A DNA stretch of 64,000 nucleotides from Pseudomonas laurylsulfativorans (GCF_002906155.1 NZ_MUJK01000001.1:744001-808000); one strand, 5' to 3'. Shown: positions 8,710-16,911, counted from the stretch's first letter. The notes: generated by a model not told the origin, from the letters alone. Numbers and translations are program-made.

Positions 8710-10170
8710 ATGGTCGCACTGTTCCATCTCTCCCCTGTCCTGTTGGTGACGGCCATGCTCGTCTTGCTGCGCCGGCCGCCCGTTCATGCCGCTATCGCCG
8801 GCTCGTTGCTGGTCGTGGTGCTTTGGCTCGCCGGCGCTGCCGACGCCTGGCACTTGGGCAGTATGGTGGCCGCCGCGCAAGATACGGCCGTATTGTTCGC
8901 CAGTACCGCGTTCGTGATCGTACCGGGTCTGGCTTTCGTGATTTATATCGAGCGCCTGGGTACCAACCTGGCGGTCAGCCAATGGGTGCGTTCACTGGGA
9001 TTGCGACCTGGCGATCAGGTAGCCTTCATCGTCCTCGGGTTGGCACCGTTGCTGGAAGCCATGACCGGCTTCGGTGTGTCGTTGATTGCAACAGTGCCGC
9101 TGCTGCTCAGCCTTTTCGAGCGCAGGGTCGCACTGCGCATCGCGCTGGCCGGCATGGCAATCATGCCGTGGGGAACGCTGGGGCTGGCTTCGGTCATCGG
9201 CGCCTCGCTGGCTCATGTGGACGTCACCGCGCTGGCTTCGACCTCGGCACTGGCCAGCGCACCGGTATTCCTGGCGCTCAGTGTGATGTCGCTGTTTCTG
9301 GCAGGGGTTCGTGAGTCGCGGCAATGGACGGCGCTGGGCGCTTTCTGGCTGTTGTTTGTGGGTGTGCTCTACGGTGCCAGTCGCTGGCTGGGGCCGGAAG
9401 TTGCCGGTGTTACCGCGGGGCTGGCGACGGCAGTCGCTGTACTCTGCGCCGGGCTGTGGCGTTTGCACCGCAGCGACAGTGAACGCAGTGCAGTGCAATG
9501 GCCAAGTCAGGCATGGCCATACCTGGCGCTGACTGTCTGCATTGTTGCGTTGAAGATGCTGTGGGCGCTCACCGCCTGGCAGGATCTCTGGGTCGTACGG
9601 GGCGCCCAGGTCACCTGGAAACCACTGGCCTCCCCCGGGCTGGCACTGCTTCTGCTGCTGGTCTGGCTGGGGTTTCACACGCGAGACAGACAACGCCGGA
9701 CAGCGCCCGAATTCAACGTGCCTGCCGCGTTGGCAGCGCGGGCGAAGCGGCCGCTGTTGACCATTTTCTTCTTTCTCGCGATGTCGCAGATGATGGTGAA
9801 GGCCGGCTTCCTGACGGGTTTGATGCAACTGCTCGCGGGTCTTTCGCCCACCGCCGCAACATCGCTGGTGGCCTTGCTTGGCGCGCTGTCTGGCTACATG
9901 ACCGGGTCGAACGTGGGCGGTAACGCGATCTTCATGCCGGCTATCGCCATGTTGCCCGAACCCTCTCGCCTGTTGCTGGCAGCGGTACAGAACAGCGCGG
10001 CAGGCCACGCTGCACTGGGATCGCTGTCGATCGTCATGCTGATCCTGGGCCTGGCTAAAACCCAGGCTACGGAAGAAAGCGAACTGGTGAGGTTTGGCTT
10101 CGCGCTGGCCTGTCTCAACACCGCATTAGTCGCGTTGGGTGCAGCGTTGCTCAGTGGATGGTTTGGGTAG
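8710..10170 (+). CDS. LctP (L-lactate permease) family transporter
   Basis: A 486-residue, almost entirely hydrophobic protein with about 12 membrane segments. The stretch APLLEAMTGFGVSLIATVPLL and the late TGSNVGGNAIFMPAI motif are characteristic of the LctP carboxylate permease family, where the Gly-Phe-Gly segment lies in the substrate path. It is somewhat shorter than E. coli LldP (about 550). The substrate may be lactate, glycolate or another hydroxy acid; the Lrp regulator next door suggests an amino-acid-linked compound. No dehydrogenase gene lies nearby, so the physiological substrate cannot be assigned. Confidence 0.82.
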   Translation: MVALFHLSPVLLVTAMLVLLRRPPVHAAIAGSLLVVVLWLAGAADAWHLGSMVAAAQDTAVLFASTAFVIVPGLAFVIYIERLGTNLAVSQWVRSLGLRPGDQVAFIVLGLAPLLEAMTGFGVSLIATVPLLLSLFERRVALRIALAGMAIMPWGTLGLASVIGASLAHVDVTALASTSALASAPVFLALSVMSLFLAGVRESRQWTALGAFWLLFVGVLYGASRWLGPEVAGVTAGLATAVAVLCAGLWRLHRSDSERSAVQWPSQAWPYLALTVCIVALKMLWALTAWQDLWVVRGAQVTWKPLASPGLALLLLLVWLGFHTRDRQRRTAPEFNVPAALAARAKRPLLTIFFFLAMSQMMVKAGFLTGLMQLLAGLSPTAATSLVALLGALSGYMTGSNVGGNAIFMPAIAMLPEPSRLLLAAVQNSAAGHAALGSLSIVMLILGLAKTQATEESELVRFGFALACLNTALVALGAALLSGWFG

Positions 10171-10238
10171 CAGTGCGCTGGCTGATGAGTGCGAGCCCCG
10201 AAAATCAGGGGCCACTCATAGCCTTGACTCGATACCAC

Positions 10239-10697
10239 TTACTCCCTGTCTTTCGTCGTCCGGATGAGATTGCCCCGCAACTTCACAATGGCCTTCTGCA
10301 TTTGCACGAAGTCGTCGGGGTCAAGACCGGTTTGCGGGAAGCCGTCTTCGGTGAGGCCTTCACGCAGCTTTCGGCCCTCTTTGGTGAGATTGATCCGCAC
10401 CTGGCGTTCGTCTTCCGGATCGCGCTGGCGCAGCAAATAACCCATCGCTTCGAGCTTCTTCAGGATCGGCGTGAGGGTATTGGATTCCAGGAACAGCTTT
10501 TCGCCGAGGCTGCCAACGGTCTGGTTGTCTTCCTCCCAGAGTGCCACCAGGGTGATGTATTGCGTATAGGTCAGGCCGAGCCGTTCGAGCATTGGCTTGT
10601 AGGCCTTGCCGAAGGCCAGGTTGGTGGAATAGACCGCAAAACACAGGAAGTCGGTGAGTTTGAGATCCAGGGCGGATGGCTTGTCGGTGTTTTTCAT
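10239..10697 (-). CDS. ohrR: Organic hydroperoxide-sensing MarR-family repressor OhrR
   Basis: A 152-residue MarR-type winged-helix regulator. The N-terminus contains LKLTDFLCFAVYSTNLAFGK, in which the single cysteine (about residue 19) matches the reactive peroxide-sensing cysteine of OhrR, and the recognition region LEKLFLESNTLTPILKKLEAMG-like stretch is well conserved. It sits immediately downstream of an ohr gene on the same strand, the usual ohr-ohrR arrangement. It represses ohr until organic peroxide oxidises its cysteine. A palindrome at 10739-10750, 42 bp before its start, is a good candidate for autoregulation. Confidence 0.9.
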   Translation of the reverse strand: MKNTDKPSALDLKLTDFLCFAVYSTNLAFGKAYKPMLERLGLTYTQYITLVALWEEDNQTVGSLGEKLFLESNTLTPILKKLEAMGYLLRQRDPEDERQVRINLTKEGRKLREGLTEDGFPQTGLDPDDFVQMQKAIVKLRGNLIRTTKDRE

Positions 10698-10738
10698 GGA
10701 CGTTCTCTTTGCTCAGTCTGGCGAGGCTGAAACTATAC

Positions 10739-10750
10739 GTCGTACGCGAT
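10739..10750. promoter_or_regulatory. OhrR-type palindrome upstream of ohrR
   Basis: GTCGTACGCGAT, a near-perfect 12-bp palindrome (consensus ATCGTATGCGAT), lies 42 bp before the ohrR start. The same sequence type appears upstream of two ohr genes and before the LysR gene in this locus. Assignment to OhrR is by location only. Confidence 0.55.
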
Positions 10751-10824
10751 GATATCGGAAGTGCGCATAAACACCGACGGCCGGTCCACCAGGAAAATCC
10801 CCGGTGAGTCGGCCGTGCAGTGGG

Positions 10825-11277
10825 TCATGCCGTCAGGACGTTGATAGCGACATCAATGTTGCCGCGTGTGGCCTTGGAGTATGGGCAGATTGCATCGGCG
10901 TTGTGGGCCAACTCAGTCGCCACGCCATGATCCAGCCCCGGCACACGCAACGTCAGTCGCGCCTGGAGGAAGTAAGCTGCGCCGGTCTGGCCCAGGTCGA
11001 CTTCAATGTCGACGGCGGTGTCGCCAGGCAGTGTCACTTTCATCTGCTGGGCTGCCAGCCCCACCGCTGCGATGTAGCAGGCCGACCACGCTCCGGCGAA
11101 CAATTGCTCGGCTTTCGGGTGCGGCTGCACGGCGGTGAGCACGTGTGCCGGTGTGTCGCTGCCGGGGGACGACAGCACGATGTCGAGGTTGCCGTTATGC
11201 CCGCGCGACGTATTGCCTGCGCTGTTGTGAGTGGTGTGGGTTTTGCCGCTGGCCAGTACTTTTTCGATCTTGCTCAT
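10825..11277 (-). CDS. ohr: Organic hydroperoxide resistance protein, Ohr family (copy 1)
   Basis: A 150-residue thiol peroxidase-type protein. Ohr signatures are present: the first redox cysteine in AGAWSACYIAAVGLAA and the second in DAICPYSKATRGNIDV. Ohr reduces organic hydroperoxides to alcohols, using lipoylated proteins as electron donor in the cytoplasm. The start is the ATG at 11277 (MSKIEKVLASGKTHTT), as in the two paralogues; the open frame upstream to 11337 is not supported. It ends 127 bp before ohrR, and the tandem operator pair at 11309-11335 lies 32-58 bp before its start. Confidence 0.93.
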   Translation of the reverse strand: MSKIEKVLASGKTHTTHNSAGNTSRGHNGNLDIVLSSPGSDTPAHVLTAVQPHPKAEQLFAGAWSACYIAAVGLAAQQMKVTLPGDTAVDIEVDLGQTGAAYFLQARLTLRVPGLDHGVATELAHNADAICPYSKATRGNIDVAINVLTA

Positions 11278-11308
11278 GATGATTCCCTCAGGATTACAGT
11301 CAGTTAGA

Positions 11309-11335
11309 TTCGTATGCGCTTGCATCGTATGCGAC
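11309..11335. promoter_or_regulatory. Tandem OhrR-type operators before ohr copy 1
   Basis: Two related 12-mers, TTCGTATGCGCT (11309-11320) and ATCGTATGCGAC (11324-11335), begin exactly 15 bp apart in the same orientation. They lie immediately before the ohr gene that starts at 11277. The second matches the palindromic consensus at 11 of 12 positions. Confidence 0.6.
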
Positions 11336-11355
11336 ATTAGTGATGCGTCCGGGCA

Positions 11356-11796
11356 TCACGCCGTAATAACGTTCAGGGCAACGTCGATATTGCCGCGTGT
11401 GGCTTTGGAGTAAGGGCAGATGGAATCGGCGATGTGCGCCAGCTCGGTCGCGACATCGTGTGCCAGCCCTGGCACTCGCAGGGTCAGTCGGGCCTGAAGG
11501 AAATAGGCCGGACCAGTCTGGCCCAGGTCCACTTCAATGTCGACGGCCATGTCCGCCGGCAAGACGATATTGCGTTCCTGGGCCACCAGCCCCACTGCCG
11601 CGGTGTAGCAGGCCGACCAGGCCCCGGCAAACAGTTGCTCGGCTTTCGGGTGTGGCTGTGTGGCGGCAAAGACGTGGGCCGGCTGGGTGGAACCCGGTGA
11701 CGACAGTACGATATCGAGGTTGCCGTTGTGACCGCCGACAACGCTGTGAGTGGTGTGGGTTTTGCCGGTTGCCAGTACTTTTTCGATCTTGCTCAT
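11356..11796 (-). CDS. Organic hydroperoxide resistance protein, Ohr family (copy 2)
   Basis: A 146-residue Ohr paralogue, very close to copy 1 (identical stretches LPADMAVDIEVDLGQTG-like, YFLQARLTLRVPGL). Both cysteines are present (AWSACYTAAVG and DSICPYSKATRGN). It lacks a few residues in the loop after residue 15 compared with copy 1. It lies on the same strand, 78 bp upstream of copy 1's start, but has its own operator at 11819-11845, so the two are probably transcribed separately as well as jointly. Its start follows a good GAGGAACCCC-type ribosome site. Confidence 0.93.
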   Translation of the reverse strand: MSKIEKVLATGKTHTTHSVVGGHNGNLDIVLSSPGSTQPAHVFAATQPHPKAEQLFAGAWSACYTAAVGLVAQERNIVLPADMAVDIEVDLGQTGPAYFLQARLTLRVPGLAHDVATELAHIADSICPYSKATRGNIDVALNVITA

Positions 11797-11818
11797 GGGG
11801 GGTTCCTCAGGATTTTGT

Positions 11819-11845
11819 ATTTTGTGCGATTATATCGTGTACGAC
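11819..11845. promoter_or_regulatory. Tandem OhrR-type operators before ohr copy 2
   Basis: ATCGTGTACGAC at 11834-11845 matches the palindromic consensus at 9 of 12 positions, and a weaker match ATTTTGTGCGAT lies at 11819-11830, again with a 15-bp offset. They are 23-49 bp before the start of the gene at 11796. Confidence 0.5.
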
Positions 11846-12024
11846 TAACTTGATATTTAAAAAGACAACGTCGATCAATGGGGGTGTGCAATGATCCAGT
11901 TATTGCCGTTGTGGCCATGGAAAGCTTGAGCGGTAGAGATAAACATTGTGCGGCGGCTCCCGGTGTTCATGGTGGTGTCGCAAAACGGCAAGGGTTGTCG
12001 TTGATTTGCTACGCACTAGATTAA

Positions 12025-12036
12025 ATCGCATGCGAT
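12025..12036. promoter_or_regulatory. Perfect OhrR-type palindrome in intergenic gap
   Basis: ATCGCATGCGAT is a perfect 12-bp palindrome in the 400-bp gap 11797-12196 between ohr copy 2 and the epoxide hydrolase gene. It is about 230 bp before copy 2's start. No other gene is visible in this gap; apart from this site and the hairpin at 12147-12181 I see nothing in it. Confidence 0.45.
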
Positions 12037-12146
12037 GGATGAATATTCAACCAAAGCCCCAATGATGTCAAAGTTTATTTTATGCCTTGTCGATGAGCGG
12101 TAGGTTCGCTGTGACCTTGCAGCCCTCCCCTGCAATGCGCAGCGCG

Positions 12147-12181
12147 CCGTCCTGATCACCGCACACCGGGTATCAGGACGG
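12147..12181 (-). terminator. Hairpin after the epoxide hydrolase gene
   Basis: CCGTCCTGAT (12147-12156) pairs with ATCAGGACGG (12172-12181), a 10-bp perfect stem with a 15-base loop, 16 bp beyond the stop codon of the minus-strand epoxide hydrolase gene. No clear T-run follows, so termination strength is uncertain. Confidence 0.5.
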
Positions 12182-12196
12182 CTCCGGGCCCGTCAG

Positions 12197-13519
12197 TTAC
12201 CTGAGCGACTTGAATCCGGCACGCACTTCCTGTGAGAAAAGCTGCGGTTGCTCCCACGCGGCAAAGTGCCCGCCTTTGGGCAGCTGGTTGTAATGCACTA
12301 GCTTGGGATAGGCCTTGCGCGTCCAGCTTTGCGGCGCCGCATACAGTTCATCGGGAAACACGCTGACCGCCACCGGGATGTTGACGCCCTTGACGGCAAA
12401 GAATGTCGACTTGTTCTCCCAATAGAGCCGGCCCGAGGAAACGGCCGTGTTGGTCAGCCAGAACAGCGTGATGTTGTCGAGGACGTCATCGGGCGTAAGG
12501 CCTTCCGGTTGTCCGTCAATGGAACGCGCGATCATCTCGTAGCTTTTAGGATCGTGATCGAGCATGAAGGCCGCCAACCCGACAGGTGAATCAGCGAGGC
12601 CTGTCAGCGACTGCGGCCTGTCCCCCATCATGATTGCGTAGCCGATATGCTTGTAGGTGTTGGCCAGTTGATCGGCCGCGCGTTTCTCTTCCCCGGAAAG
12701 ACCGCTGGGTACCGGCTCGCCGCGAAACAACGCGGCATCCAGTTCAGGCGGGATGACGCCAGGCATATTTGAGTGAATGCCGATCAAGCCAGGTGGTGCC
12801 TTGACCGCCATGAGATCGACAACGATAGATCCCCAATCCCCACCTTGCGCCCCGTAGCGGGTGTATCCGAGACGCTTCATCAACTCGACGTAGGCATCGG
12901 CGATACGCACGGGGTTCCAGCCCCCCACGGTTGGTTTCTCCGAGAAACCGTAACCTGGCATCGACGGAATCACCAGGCTGAATGCATCGGAGGCGTTGCC
13001 ACCGTACGCCGTGGGATCGGTGAGTGGCCCGATGACTTTCATCAACTCGATGATCGATCCAGGCCAACCGTGCGCCATAAGCAGTGGTAACGCATTCTCG
13101 TGTTTTGACCGGACATGAATGAAATGGATATCCAGGCCGTCAATGTTGGTAATGAAATTCGGAACGGCGTTGATTTTCGATTCAATCACTCGCCAGTCGT
13201 ACTTTTTTGCCCAGTGTTCGGCCAGTTTGCGGATCGTTGCCCGTTGCACACCTTGCGATGAGTCACTGACTGTTTCCTTGTCCGGCCATCTTGTTGCTTC
13301 TATACGTCGACGCAACTCCGATAGATCGGCCTCTGTGGCAGTAAAATTAAACGGACGTATTTCAGTTGAAGTACTAGTTGTTGTTTTTAGAATATCAGTC
13401 ACAGCTTCAGTCCTGTTTGAAAAACCGAGTAGCCCCAAGGGCGCAGCAGCACAGGTCAGTGCAGCTGCGCCACAAAACTTGCGGCGGGTCAGGTAAGGTT
13501 GTTTGATGCGTCCTGGCAT
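12197..13519 (-). CDS. Exported epoxide hydrolase (EHN-domain alpha/beta hydrolase)
   Basis: A 440-residue protein with a Tat-type leader (YLTRRKFCGAAALTCAAA) followed by an epoxide-hydrolase N-terminal domain (RPFNFTATEADLSELRRRIE) and an alpha/beta-hydrolase core. Catalytic features visible are the oxyanion motif HGWPGSI, the nucleophile Asp in YGAQGGDWGS, and the base His in LPKGGHFAAWEQP. It opens epoxides to diols, probably in the periplasm after Tat export. The start at 13519 follows GGGAG; the TTG at 13531 is unlikely. Lying between Ohr paralogues, it may act on lipid epoxides formed by oxidative damage, which is inference. Confidence 0.88.
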   Translation of the reverse strand: MPGRIKQPYLTRRKFCGAAALTCAAAPLGLLGFSNRTEAVTDILKTTTSTSTEIRPFNFTATEADLSELRRRIEATRWPDKETVSDSSQGVQRATIRKLAEHWAKKYDWRVIESKINAVPNFITNIDGLDIHFIHVRSKHENALPLLMAHGWPGSIIELMKVIGPLTDPTAYGGNASDAFSLVIPSMPGYGFSEKPTVGGWNPVRIADAYVELMKRLGYTRYGAQGGDWGSIVVDLMAVKAPPGLIGIHSNMPGVIPPELDAALFRGEPVPSGLSGEEKRAADQLANTYKHIGYAIMMGDRPQSLTGLADSPVGLAAFMLDHDPKSYEMIARSIDGQPEGLTPDDVLDNITLFWLTNTAVSSGRLYWENKSTFFAVKGVNIPVAVSVFPDELYAAPQSWTRKAYPKLVHYNQLPKGGHFAAWEQPQLFSQEVRAGFKSLR

Positions 13520-13670
13520 ACAGGCTCCCAAGGCGTGAAATCACACGCAGAGCCAATTCTTGATTGACAGCCGCTATGAGTTAGAACTCTTCACAGAACA
13601 CTATCGACAACAATTATGTATAGGGATGCTGTAAAAATTTGCGCAGGTGGCAGAGCAGTAGCAAGTTCAA

Positions 13671-14126
13671 TCACGACGTCTGGACATTCAAATAAACATC
13701 AATGTTGCCGCGTGTTGCCTTCGAGTATGGGCACAGTTGGTCTGCGGCATGCGCAACAGCACAAGCGACTTCATGAGGAAGACCTGGCAGGTGGACGTTA
13801 AAACCAGCCTGCAGCCGGTAGCCGTCGTCCATGGTTTGTCCCAGATCGATATCAATGTCGACGGATATGTCAGCAGCAAGTACCACCTTCAACTCTTTGG
13901 CCGCCACGCCAAGTGCGGCGATATAGCAGGCCGCCCATGCACCGGCAAACAATTGCTCGGCTGTCGGGTGCGGCTGGGTGGCGGCGAACACATGGGCCGG
14001 CTGGGTGGAACCGGGTGACGACAGTTCGATATCAAGTTTGCCGTTATGCGCCCGCGAGGTAGTGCCGCCGTTGCTCAAGGTGGTGTGAGCCTTGCCGGTG
14101 GCCAGTACTTTTTCGATTTTGCTCAT
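13671..14126 (-). CDS. Organic hydroperoxide resistance protein, Ohr family (copy 3)
   Basis: A 151-residue Ohr protein, more divergent than the other two: IDLGQTMDDGYRLQAGFNV replaces VDLGQTG-YFLQARL, and the ending is VYLNVQTS. Both cysteines remain (AWAACYIAALG and ADQLCPYSKATRGN). The N-terminus MSKIEKVLATGKAHTT is shared by all three. There is no consensus palindrome within 200 bp before its start; the nearest is the pair at 14342-14368. It sits 151 bp before the epoxide hydrolase gene on the same strand. A broader or different peroxide range is plausible but not shown. Confidence 0.92.
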   Translation of the reverse strand: MSKIEKVLATGKAHTTLSNGGTTSRAHNGKLDIELSSPGSTQPAHVFAATQPHPTAEQLFAGAWAACYIAALGVAAKELKVVLAADISVDIDIDLGQTMDDGYRLQAGFNVHLPGLPHEVACAVAHAADQLCPYSKATRGNIDVYLNVQTS

Positions 14127-14341
14127 CTGTGCTTCCTGGTGGGTTGAACGAGATTCAGATACAGGAATGTTCCGTAACTATCTGACGGCATTGATTTTAT
14201 AGCTCAGTCTGCGGCAACGAATAGAACGGAAAAACCGATCACCTTCGGCTTTTCCGTACATTGCGCAGCCATTCGCACCGCCCGTCGCCAGGACTCGACA
14301 TCGGCTTTGACATCATTCGGTCTTTGATTGAACATATTCGT

Positions 14342-14368
14342 ATCGCATACGATTGCATCGCTATCGAT
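14342..14368. promoter_or_regulatory. Tandem OhrR-type operators before LysR unit
   Basis: ATCGCATACGAT (14342-14353) and ATCGCTATCGAT (14357-14368) begin 15 bp apart, the same spacing as before the two ohr genes. They lie 58-84 bp before the small frame at 14426 and about 216 bp before ohr copy 3 on the other strand. The first is an 11-of-12 palindrome-type match in inverted reading. Apart from these sites I see nothing else between 14127 and 14425. Confidence 0.55.
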
Positions 14369-14425
14369 CATTCATCCATGACCCACCGCACCACTCAAAT
14401 AGAACCAGGTCCCGAGGAAACATCC

Positions 14426-14539
14426 ATGAGCAAAACAGAGGAAGCCCTGTCATTCACTCAAACCCCAATCGTCTGCAAAAGCCCGCTCGATAAACCTCGC
14501 GATGAGTGCACCGGTAACCGCTCCAAAGGTGGTGGTTGA
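14426..14539 (+). CDS. Short frame coupled to the LysR gene (37 residues)
   Basis: ATG at 14426 follows GAGGAAACATCC and opens a 37-codon frame whose TGA (14537-14539) shares its A with the ATG of the LysR gene. That arrangement suggests translational coupling. The product starts MSKTEEALSF, which recalls the MSKIEKVLA start of the Ohr proteins, but the rest does not resemble Ohr. It could be a leader peptide, or the leftover start of a decayed ohr copy. No function is assigned. Confidence 0.4.
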   Translation: MSKTEEALSFTQTPIVCKSPLDKPRDECTGNRSKGGG

Positions 14540-15456
14540 TGAAGTTGATTCAGCTTAGAGCTTTGTGTTCTGTGGTCGACATGGGCAGCTTTCGTTCGGC
14601 GGCACGGCAGCTGAACTCGGCCCAGAGCACGCTGACGGACTCGATTCAAAGTCTGGAAAGAGAATTGGGTGTCACCTTGCTGGTGCGATCCAGTCAAGGC
14701 ATCAGCCTGACCCAGGCCGGCAAGGTATTCCTGACCCGGGCACGCTCGATCATCCTGGATTGCGATCGTGCGGTCCAAGACGTCCGGCATTGCAACGGAA
14801 TGCACGAAGGCCAGATCGCAATGGGTGTCTCGGCGCAAGCACTGGCTGCGTGTTTGATGCCGGTCTTCAGCAGCTTTACCGGCAGATTCCCCAACGTGCA
14901 GCTCCACGTTGCCAGTGGCGGGACGAAGATGCTGATCGAGATGATTCGCGCCGGTCGACTCGACTTCGTGATGTGCCCGCTCAATCCCGACGTCGGTGAT
15001 ATCGACCTGCATATCGAGCGGCTTTACCACACGAAAACCAGCATCATTGCGCGCAAAGGCCATCCCTTGGCGGATGCCCGCTCGCTGCACGACCTGGTCG
15101 ATTGCCAGTGGGTCAGCGTGCGCCCGGCCGGGGTTATCGGTAGCGCGGAGAAGCATCTGATCGAGCTGTTCAGGGCTCAGGGCTTGCCACCGCCGAGCAT
15201 CGCGATCACTGGCGAATCGCTGCTGGAAATCCTGCACATGGTTTGCGAGACGGATTACCTGACCATTGAGCCAGGCATGCTTGCCAGCATGAAGCTGTTT
15301 TCCTCGACGCTTGTCAGCCTTTCGATTCGCGAGCCGCTGGAATCGTGCGAGGTGAGCCTGGTCAGCCGTCGAGTGTCGCCAATGAGCCAGGTGACACAAG
15401 AACTGACCAGCATGCTGATTTCATACTCGCGCCTGCGTCACCGCGCCAAAGGCTGA
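14539..15456 (+). CDS. LysR family transcriptional regulator
   Basis: A 305-residue LTTR. Residues 1-60 form the winged helix (LRALCSVVDMGSFRSAARQL, STLTDSIQSLERELGVTLLV), followed by a substrate-binding domain (GQIAMGVSAQALAACLMPVF and so on). The start ATG at 14539 overlaps the stop of the short frame before it. The upstream palindrome pair suggests peroxide-responsive expression, and possible targets are the ohr genes or the membrane protein gene converging from the other side. The inducer is unknown. Confidence 0.9.
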   Translation: MKLIQLRALCSVVDMGSFRSAARQLNSAQSTLTDSIQSLERELGVTLLVRSSQGISLTQAGKVFLTRARSIILDCDRAVQDVRHCNGMHEGQIAMGVSAQALAACLMPVFSSFTGRFPNVQLHVASGGTKMLIEMIRAGRLDFVMCPLNPDVGDIDLHIERLYHTKTSIIARKGHPLADARSLHDLVDCQWVSVRPAGVIGSAEKHLIELFRAQGLPPPSIAITGESLLEILHMVCETDYLTIEPGMLASMKLFSSTLVSLSIREPLESCEVSLVSRRVSPMSQVTQELTSMLISYSRLRHRAKG

Positions 15457-15486
15457 GCGGAAAGCAATCGGCCACAGACACAAAAA

Positions 15487-15505
15487 CCCCCTCGCATGGA
15501 GGGGG
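15487..15505 (-). terminator. Rho-independent terminator for the minus-strand membrane protein gene
   Basis: CCCCCTC at 15487-15493 pairs with GAGGGGG at 15499-15505. On the minus strand the stem is followed by a T-run (AAAAA at 15482-15486 on the plus strand). It lies 58 bp after the stop of the gene at 15563-16222 and also 31 bp after the LysR stop. Confidence 0.8.
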
Positions 15506-15562
15506 TCTGATGTTTCAAAGGTGCAAACGGCTTGAGGCGTCTTTACCTGGACTAACGTCCGC

Positions 15563-16222
15563 TCATCGCGCAGGGATTCCCGCGAACAACCAAGTCTCTT
15601 CGGCAGGTGCTGCCGCGCTGCGGCTGCGGGCCCACTGGGTCAGCGCCAACATCATCGCAAAGCCGAGCACGATCAATACCGGATAGGCCATCAACAGTTC
15701 GGTCAGCGAGTACTTCCAGGCCAGTGGTCGACCGACACCGAGCATGGCGGCATACAACCAGGACACGCCGGACAGTGCGCCAGAGAACAGGGCAAACATA
15801 CGTACATTGACGTGGAGATCAAGCAACGATCCGGCCTTCAGCATTGCCGGCAATACATAACGGTGCAACAGCATGCCGTTGAATGTCAGCAACAAGACAA
15901 TAATGACTTTGGCTTGAAGTTTAGGGTTGGCAAAATAGGTCATCCCTTTATCAAGGTAATCAATACCTATAATCGCAGCACCGGTGATCCACAAGAATAG
16001 CAACGCATTGGAAACAGACTTCTGCAGACTGGCCATATGATCATTGTCGTGCCCGGACGACACGCGGCCCTTCAATAGATCCTTGACCATTGCAACATCG
16101 CTGGCAAACACCAGACCAATAGCTACGCAACAAGCCAACAGGTGTACGTATACAACTCCTAAACGCATAAACTCCATGGATTCTTTCTGGCCAAGCAGGC
16201 CGATCATTGTATTAATATCCAC
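15563..16222 (-). CDS. Integral membrane protein of unknown function
   Basis: A 219-residue protein with about five membrane segments (MRLGVVYVHLLACCVAIGLV, ALLFLWITGAAIIGI, AKVIIVLLLTFNGMLLHRYV, and two near the C-terminus). It has conserved-looking His, Tyr and Asp in and near the segments, for example VHLLACCVAIG. The start is GTG at 16222 with GGAG 8 bases before. I do not recognise a specific family; it resembles small DUF2214-like or heme-binding membrane proteins in general layout only. It is convergent with the LysR gene. Confidence 0.7.
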   Translation of the reverse strand: MDINTMIGLLGQKESMEFMRLGVVYVHLLACCVAIGLVFASDVAMVKDLLKGRVSSGHDNDHMASLQKSVSNALLFLWITGAAIIGIDYLDKGMTYFANPKLQAKVIIVLLLTFNGMLLHRYVLPAMLKAGSLLDLHVNVRMFALFSGALSGVSWLYAAMLGVGRPLAWKYSLTELLMAYPVLIVLGFAMMLALTQWARSRSAAAPAEETWLFAGIPAR

Positions 16223-16911
16223 GATTACATCTCCACTTATTGCGGCAGTGTGAATTGACCATGCCCCAGGAACGCGAAATAGTTAATCACGCCTGCACAA
16301 TCAAACTCACATTGATTAAAGCAACTAAAATAGTTGGGTATTACCAGTACAGGAGAGGGCGACTCGCCCAGCGACTCAGTGATGACGGCATACTATCACT
16401 CCAGGTCTCAGGTAAAAAAAATCCCCATGCGCATTCCATTCAATGCAGATGAGGTATACGTCCATTTTTCTTAGTTACTAGGGAGTGCAGTGCGAAGCTC
16501 TAAGGATCCGCCTGCTGGAAGATCAGAGCCCAGCATATCCCGATCGTTCATTTTTCGAACAAAAACCTCGACGGACGGTACTGAATCCAACACCCCGGTA
16601 GCCCGGTTTCATTGGCTGAAACCACCGTCGCCAAGCGGCTGAAACGTTTCATTTTTCATGCCGAAAAAAAAGCGGATTTTTCGCGGAACTCCCTCCATCC
16701 GAGCCTGCAAACAGCGAACTTTGCCCCACTCGCAGTCACGCCGATTCAATGCTGGCAATACAGCATCCCGGAACGGAACTGCTACGCTTGAACAACTGCT
16801 TCGACTCTTTCCGAAACACCCGTGCAGGCGTGCCCTGAAGGCTGATGGAACAGTCGCATTACCAGATCCTGTGCCCGAGGGAGTCAGCCTTCGTTGAGCA
16901 AAGGAGTGGAC
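16223..16911. other. Long intergenic region with one strong palindrome
   Basis: About 690 bp without a convincing gene. It is AT-richer than the flanks in its first half. It holds the palindrome at 16638-16651, an inverted repeat GGTTTCATTGGCTGAAACC at 16605-16623, and the ribosome site of the DUF2252 gene. A 130-codon frame on the minus strand (16609-17001) looks like chance. Confidence 0.6.
16638..16651. promoter_or_regulatory. Cra/FruR-like operator
   Basis: GCTGAAACGTTTCA contains a perfect 12-bp palindrome TGAAACGTTTCA and fits the Cra (FruR) consensus of enterobacteria and the related site known from Pseudomonas fru promoters. A second GGCTGAAAC half-site lies at 16614-16622. It is about 260 bp before the DUF2252 gene and 416 bp before the membrane protein gene on the other strand. 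Other LacI-family regulators recognise similar sites. Confidence 0.4.

Noticed and set aside
8992..10008. Minus-strand frame of 338 codons
   Set aside because: It is antisense to the LctP-type permease gene.
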